From: Xanthostigma xanthostigma
Lineage: Eukaryota > Arthropoda > Insecta > Raphidioptera > Raphidiidae
Length of the DNA: 64,000 nt
Direction: 5' to 3'
Assembly: GCA_963575645.1 (NCBI GenBank)
Contig: OY754476.1
Coordinates: 4,092,001-4,156,000, forward strand
Shown: piece after piece, positions 59,301 to 64,000 of the stretch
Numbering within the stretch: position 1 is the first letter of the stretch
Layout: each line of letters begins with the position of its first letter
Program-made: the position numbers and the translations under genes
The notes under the pieces: model-generated
Databases searched by the model: none
Told to the model about the DNA's origin: nothing
The model's input: only the letters and a program-made list of their open reading frames with translations

Positions 59301-60120
59301 AAACAAATCCATGAAAGTACCTTATTTATGACAAAAACAACAATTTTGAATTTTAGGATAACGACAGTTCAAAATTTAAAATGAACTGTCATTTTTTTTA
59401 TTAGAAATTTTGAAAGCATAATTGTAATTAAATACATGTTGTATGCCAAATTATCTGAGATGTTGCTTTTATAAACAGGAAAATGTATTATTAAGGCTCC
59501 AGTATCCGTTTTCGTCTTTTAATAAAATATATGACCGCCTTAACTTTTTATAGGTGCTACAGTATTAAAAAGCTATTCGATGAGTTTCTCTATTTTTTTA
59601 GTCAGATGTAGAACCCTGGTATAATTAGATATGTATACTTTTTCAGATATGGTGCCATACTGAGAACTCGAGTATTTGTTTTTAAATTCACAGTTCAAGA
59701 TTTTCTACGATTTATTAACGGGAATTGAGGCAGTTGTTAAAATTATTTTAGCTGAATTGTTTCCTTGTTTTAATTAATTGCTATATTAAAGATACTTATA
59801 ATAAGATATAATAATTCTTGTGATAAGTATGTGTTTGAATAATAAGTTAAAATAATCGTCATCGTTTTGATTAGCATTGTTACATTCCTAAAAAAATATT
59901 AAAAATCGAGGCATAGTCAGTTGTGTTGAGATGGAAACTTATTTATTACATTCCGAAAAATCTACGTAAAATACAATGAATATAAGGAAACAAGTATAAC
60001 ATAAAAAAACTAATTATTTCTATATAATAAGCCATTTTTCTACATTCAGCTACCATAATCGATTCGATCATTTATAAAACTAAATAATTATGGATTGTTT
60101 CTAAAGAAATAGCAGCCGCA
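56364..60120. other. p190 3' UTR and gene-free AT-rich stretch
   Basis: The p190 3' UTR probably ends soon after AATAAA at 56755-56760, though later signals exist. The remaining ~3.3 kb shows no long frames, splice-ready exons or clear repeats. Confidence 0.5.
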
Positions 60121-60272
60121 TTATTCAAGTGTAAAATTCAATTCGCGGTTAAAATCTGTGCAAGTGACCTTTACATGCTGCCATTTCGGATCGAAATTAA
60201 GGGCGAGGTTAACATAGTCGTTCAATAAATTCGCTAACAATCGAACGATATTTCTATATGGTACAGTTAAAA
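60121..60272 (-). CDS. Candidate terminal exon, unidentified protein
   Basis: Minus-strand frame of 49 codons and a stop, beginning LTVPYRNIVRLLANLLNDYV and ending DFNRELNFTLE. Amino-acid order looks like a structured domain C-terminus and codon use is protein-like. An AG (GTTAACAG) precedes it, but the pyrimidine tract is poor. No upstream exon was located; KRTCAP2, also minus, is complete without it. Real last exon, retrocopy fragment and chance all remain possible. Confidence 0.3.
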
Positions 60273-60542
60273 CTGTTAACTTTTTTCCTTATATATATTT
60301 CAGCGTTCGTTGCGTCATAATTTCAAAAAACAATGTTACTGAAATGTGATCATATTTTTTTTTTGTTTATGTTGTTTAAATCATAACAATATTTGTAATA
60401 TTGACTGACCTTATTTATTTCGAAATAAACAAAGCACATTTTTTTGCTTATACATTGCGTGTTATTGGATATTATGATTTTTATATTTTCTATAAAACCT
60501 TTCCATTTTTGGCGTATTGATATATTACTTCATTTTGTTTTT

Positions 60543-60843
60543 AAAGTGAAACTTTTATTCTATCGCCCCGAATTTTTCTGGCCGTCTGTTGCATGTCACA
60601 TTACAGGCGGCCGCGGAGTAGGGGTAAAGTGAAAGGCGTTTGGTAGAGCAGCCAAGGCCAATATGGCGGCGCCCATGGTTAGCATCAGCTGTAGTATGTA
60701 AAACACATAGTCAGTCTGTCATGCGGGCAAGTGCTGTAGTGTTTACATGTTTTTATTCGGGTATTCATGTGAATATTGTTGTTTATAATTAATCGTGATG
60801 GATAAGTGTCTACAATCCAATAAAAGTTTCACTTGCGTCGTGG
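60543..60843 (+). mobile_element. Dispersed ~340-bp repeat, copy 5
   Basis: Same orientation as copies 2-4. It lies just beyond the 3' end of KRTCAP2. TTTTTA occurs directly on the left and one base beyond the right end, a possible short target duplication. Fossil element. Confidence 0.82.
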
Positions 60844-61009
60844 ATTTTTAGCTGTTGGATTATTTCGGGAAGAAACGGAAAAGAATTTCGTGCGATTGGG
60901 TAGTATTACAAACAAATACATTTTTATAATAATTCTTTATTGTGAAAAAAATAGCATGTGAAAAAAGCAAATTTTTTGTGATGTAAACGAATTTCACGAA
61001 ATTGTGAAT

Positions 61010-62102
61010 TTATTTTTTCTTCTTTCCAATATGGACTTGCGGCACATGAGCAACTGTGTGTATTTTCTGTGATAACAAGTTCATATAATAAAGGCTCACT
61101 AACGAAAACAGCAAGCTAAAAAAATAATTAACACGTTTCTTTCTAAATACATACACAATTGAACATTATTTCTAAAGCATTCAAATTAATTCTTACCACG
61201 TTGTCGCACATACTCTATGAACCATTCCTGCGGCAATCATGGAAATTAGGAGACAAACAATAACTGAAAATTATTTCAAACAGAAATTATAACCACGTTC
61301 GATCATATTTTGTCGTTACATATTCATTTTTAATGCTTCAATTTCAGAATTGATATAAATAGACAATCGGACCTTGCTCTGACGCAATTGTTAATCGGTC
61401 GACTGCTTTTAAGTTGCGTGAATGACTACTAAACATTATGAACATGCGTGCAGCGAATATTAAATCAGTTGAATTATTTAGTTTGATCTGTGAGCACTGA
61501 CAGTTGGGCAGTCAATACCTACTGGGAAGAAACGATCTTGTGTTGATGGGGCTTAACACGGAACCTGTAACCTGATGGTTAAAAGCAAGAGCGAACTAAA
61601 ATGCAATCCCACCTTCGGCTACAAAATTGATCGACAATACCACGTAAAATTTTGTCTAAAAAATCTGTAAAAACTAGAGCTAGTCGCAAAGTATTTAAAA
61701 TAATCAAATGTACCTTCTGGAAATAATTTTGACTGGAATGATTTGCCAAATGCAACCGATTCAATATTTCCAATAGCCTGATGTAATAGTTAAGGTTATT
61801 TTTTAAAAAAAGCGGACTTTAATTGTTCAATGTTTTTAAAGGATACTGTTAAAATAAATGTAAACAGGACTGATCCTAAGTAACCACCTAAAACTGTTGA
61901 CAGCTGAGATGAAGCTAGCCATGGCCTATATAACTGCATTGCAGAAAATATTAACACAGTTGAGACCGAGGCTAGTATAAACGAAATGCCACTAGAAACA
62001 GCTGAAAAAATGATGTATTAATTATTTCTTTTGTAAAGAACATAACCTCCTTCTATATATTTGAGGAAAAGTTTTCTGTTGTGAAATAAATGCCTTACCC
62101 AT
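61010..62102 (-). CDS. KRTCAP2: Keratinocyte-associated protein 2 (KRTCAP2, OST subunit)
   Basis: Small multi-pass ER membrane subunit of the translocon-linked oligosaccharyltransferase (KCP2). Exons: 62102-62099 (ATGG only), 62001-61847, 61777-61714, 61263-61197, 61115-61010; phases 1, 0, 1 and 2 agree, giving 131 aa (human 136). Product starts MAVSSGISFILASVSTVLIF and contains AMQLYRPWLASSQLSTVLGG, GNIESVAFGKSFQSKLFPE (human NNLENLVFGKGFQAKIFPE), AGMVHRVCATTC (human SGLIHRVCVTTC) and FSLVSLYYMN. It ends GKKKK, a lysine-rich tail suited to ER retention. Each exon is too short for simple ORF finding, so the gene is easily missed. Polyadenylation signal on the minus strand at 60936-60941. Head to head with endosulfine. 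Confidence 0.92.
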
Positions 62103-63059
62103 GTTAAAATTGTTAAAATTTCTGCTTATCAATCTCAGGATAGGATACTAGCTTTTAAACACGCCACAAATTTGTTAAAAACTACAATTTATCAAATACC
62201 GGCGTCAATGCCACATGAACTTTTTAGTTGTCAGTTGTCACATATGTATGATCGTTCCTATGGTTGTCAGTTGTAAAATTGCTTCGGAAAACCTGTGTAA
62301 ATCGACACGCAACGGACGCAACGTTCGGTTTACTTCAGAGAAGTTGACTTTTCTTTGGTCTGTGATAGAACAGACGTAGATATCTCTGCTAGATAATATT
62401 TTGTTCGATATTAAAAAATAAAATAAATCTAAATTTTAAGGATGTTTTGGAGGTAAATTGAAAGTGATGAGAATACGTTGAAAAAATTATAGATTATTCT
62501 GACAAGTCTTCTGAAGTTTATAGAAAAATTAAGGATTTTTTTAAAACTGGAAAAATTGGCCTTTTTCTTAGCAAATTTTATATTAGTTTTGTTGGCAACA
62601 CTGGTGTTTAATAAACGAATATGGCTGGTTACAACGGACATACTTCACCTTAATATAGTTTGTAACAAAAAAAAGTAATACTCATTTGTTTTTTATTTAA
62701 TGTGTAAGGTACAGTTTACTTCCAAAGTTCTATGTTTATATTCTAATTATAATAATACTTTGTTCGCAACAAATTGTAGTATTTAAATTGATTTCACAGG
62801 TATTAAAAATAATTAACACCTTTTCACATTTTTATGATTAGATATTAATATATACAACGTTCCCATTGTTAGTATTATTATTTCTATATAATAATATGAT
62901 TGTTTATATCTTGTTGGGGAGGAAATTTAATTTCCAATTGATTATATAGTTTTAGATCATTGAAGACGTAAAATAAAATTTTTAGCAAGACGTTGAATAA
63001 TCCTCTAAATACTAACTAGCTATATATTGATAATTGTTATTTTTTTATAGGTGACGAAA
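62103..63059. promoter_or_regulatory. Divergent promoter region, KRTCAP2 / endosulfine
   Basis: About 960 bp between opposite start codons. Endosulfine exon with the ATG begins at an acceptor (TTTTTTATAG|GTGACG, 63051), so at least one non-coding 5' exon lies upstream, perhaps in the GC-richer 62270-62400 part. The promoter itself was not identified. Confidence 0.5.
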
Positions 63060-63709
63060 ATGGCTGATCAGGAAATTGAAGCTAACACAGAGGTATAATT
63101 GATTTACTTTATGACATTGAGGTTAATTATGTTTTAGTTACGTCATTTCATGTAGACCTTCCTTTGTTTTGAAAAATTGTGTAGACTAGCACGGGCTGCA
63201 TAAGCAAGCATGCAATCTGTCAGCCTGTCTATCTAGTTATTAGTTGTTCACCTAGTAAGTTGTCATTTCATTTTACAGCAAATGAGTGCTCGAGATGTCG
63301 AAAAGGCGGAAGAAGCGAAGTTAAAAGCTAAGTATCCTCAAGTAGGACCTGGTCGTCCGATCGGTGCTCATTCGGCCTTTTTGCAAAAGAGACTAGCTAA
63401 AGGGGTAATTACTATTATTTAATATATCATATAGAGATTGTCATTGTATGTTATAACATTATTTAATATTCAATGTCGTTTTGTCTTTTAAAGCAAAAGT
63501 TTTTTGATTCTGGAGATTACCAGATGGCCAAACAAAAAATGGGCGGTGCCAGTAAACAGCCGTTAAAGATTCCAGCCCCTGTAAATCCATACGTAACCGG
63601 TGATGCCATTCCGACACCTGAAACCGTGCCCGCTAGAAAAACGTCTATAATTCAACCATCCAAGTTCAACTGTAGTTCCAGCACTACAACTAGCAGTAGT
63701 ACGTCATAA
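63060..63709 (+). CDS. endos: Alpha-endosulfine / ARPP19 family
   Basis: Small disordered inhibitor of PP2A-B55. When phosphorylated by Greatwall kinase it allows mitotic and meiotic entry. Exons 63060-63092, 63279-63404, 63494-63709, all phase 0; 124 aa. The hallmark FDSGDY, holding the Greatwall-target serine, opens exon 3 ([18 protein letters not shown]). The conserved C-terminal PKA-type site is in [17 protein letters not shown]. Exon 2 carries [20 protein letters not shown] and LQKRLAKG, also family-typical. Length fits (about 110-125 aa). The Ser/Thr-rich tail STTTSSSTS is a local extension. The start is the first ATG after the 5' acceptor. Confidence 0.97.
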
Positions 63710-64000
63710 TTTATTTATTATCTGCAGTTCCTTTCTTTTTCTTTTTGTTGGCAGCAGAACTTATGTATGAAGGATAATTTATTTCAGTTTGCGGTCTCTA
63801 AAATTTTATTTTAAGAGCCGACAGTTTTTTTTAAGTTGTTTTTTTTTACTGAAAACATTTGTTTTGCTGCTTTTGTTTGTTTTTTTTTTTTTTGTGTCGG
63901 TTATATTTTAAGGCTCAACACATTCGACGCCACATTTTTATTACATGTGAATAGGTTTATTATTCTCTAAAAAATTTAAATTTTAAGACAGGTGTCAAAT
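63710..64000 (+). other. Endosulfine 3' UTR
   Basis: Sequence after the stop is T-rich, without another gene. The polyadenylation site is not obvious before the window ends. Confidence 0.6.

Noticed and set aside
61579-61773. 64-codon minus-strand frame beside KRTCAP2 exon 3
   Set aside because: It overlaps exon 3 in a different frame and includes intron. The KRTCAP2 frame matches the family; this one matches nothing known to me.
1-64000. CRISPR arrays, bacterial operons, rRNA genes, or an intact virus-like element
   Set aside because: No regularly spaced short repeats, Shine-Dalgarno-led gene strings, rRNA segments or capsid, polymerase or envelope frames were seen. The window is ordinary animal chromosomal DNA.

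Overview
This is an AT-rich animal nuclear window, almost certainly from an insect. The reasons are spliced metazoan genes with GT-AG introns (many only 65-90 nt), insect-type protein variants, and dense small DNA transposons and Helitron-like repeats. The repeats look like those of moths and butterflies, but the order is an inference and was not tested.

Layout. Left edge: a fragment of a dispersed ~340-bp repeat, then the first coding exon of gelsolin (minus). At 10.1 kb lies an intronless Ubc13/UBE2N gene (bendless, plus). From 15.3 to 30.4 kb runs a large X11/Mint (APBA family) adaptor gene (minus). I could assemble it exon by exon with all phases agreeing. It carries two alternative exons for the first half of its PTB domain. 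BORCS8 (minus, 32.3-33.2 kb) and translocon-associated protein beta (SSR2, plus, 34.1-34.7 kb) are head to head. A single-exon TMEM63/OSCA-type channel gene (minus) is at 36.4-38.6 kb. A 26-exon p190 RhoGAP gene (plus) fills 40.8-56.4 kb; its exons sum to 4,944 nt, giving 1,647 aa. After a gene-poor stretch come KRTCAP2 (minus, five exons, 61.0-62.1 kb) and endosulfine (plus, three exons, 63.1-63.7 kb), again head to head.

The genes are ordinary housekeeping or neuronal genes and do not form one pathway. Two are ER translocon or glycosylation partners (SSR2, KRTCAP2). Gelsolin and p190 RhoGAP act on actin and Rho. X11 acts in synaptic and APP trafficking.

The mobile fraction is the other main content: three copies of a ~505-bp hAT MITE with 8-bp target duplications, a separate hAT MITE, a fold-back family with 12-bp target duplications, two Tc1-like long-inverted-repeat elements (one with a nested insertion), several Helitron-like repeats (one carrying a tRNA-like sequence), and five copies of a ~340-bp solo-LTR-like or TIR-like repeat. 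Several sit within about 10-35 nt of 5' splice sites, inside introns that would otherwise be 68-92 nt long. The strongest finding is the duplicated PTB half-exon in X11, with a nearly perfect 134-bp hairpin in the intron just upstream.
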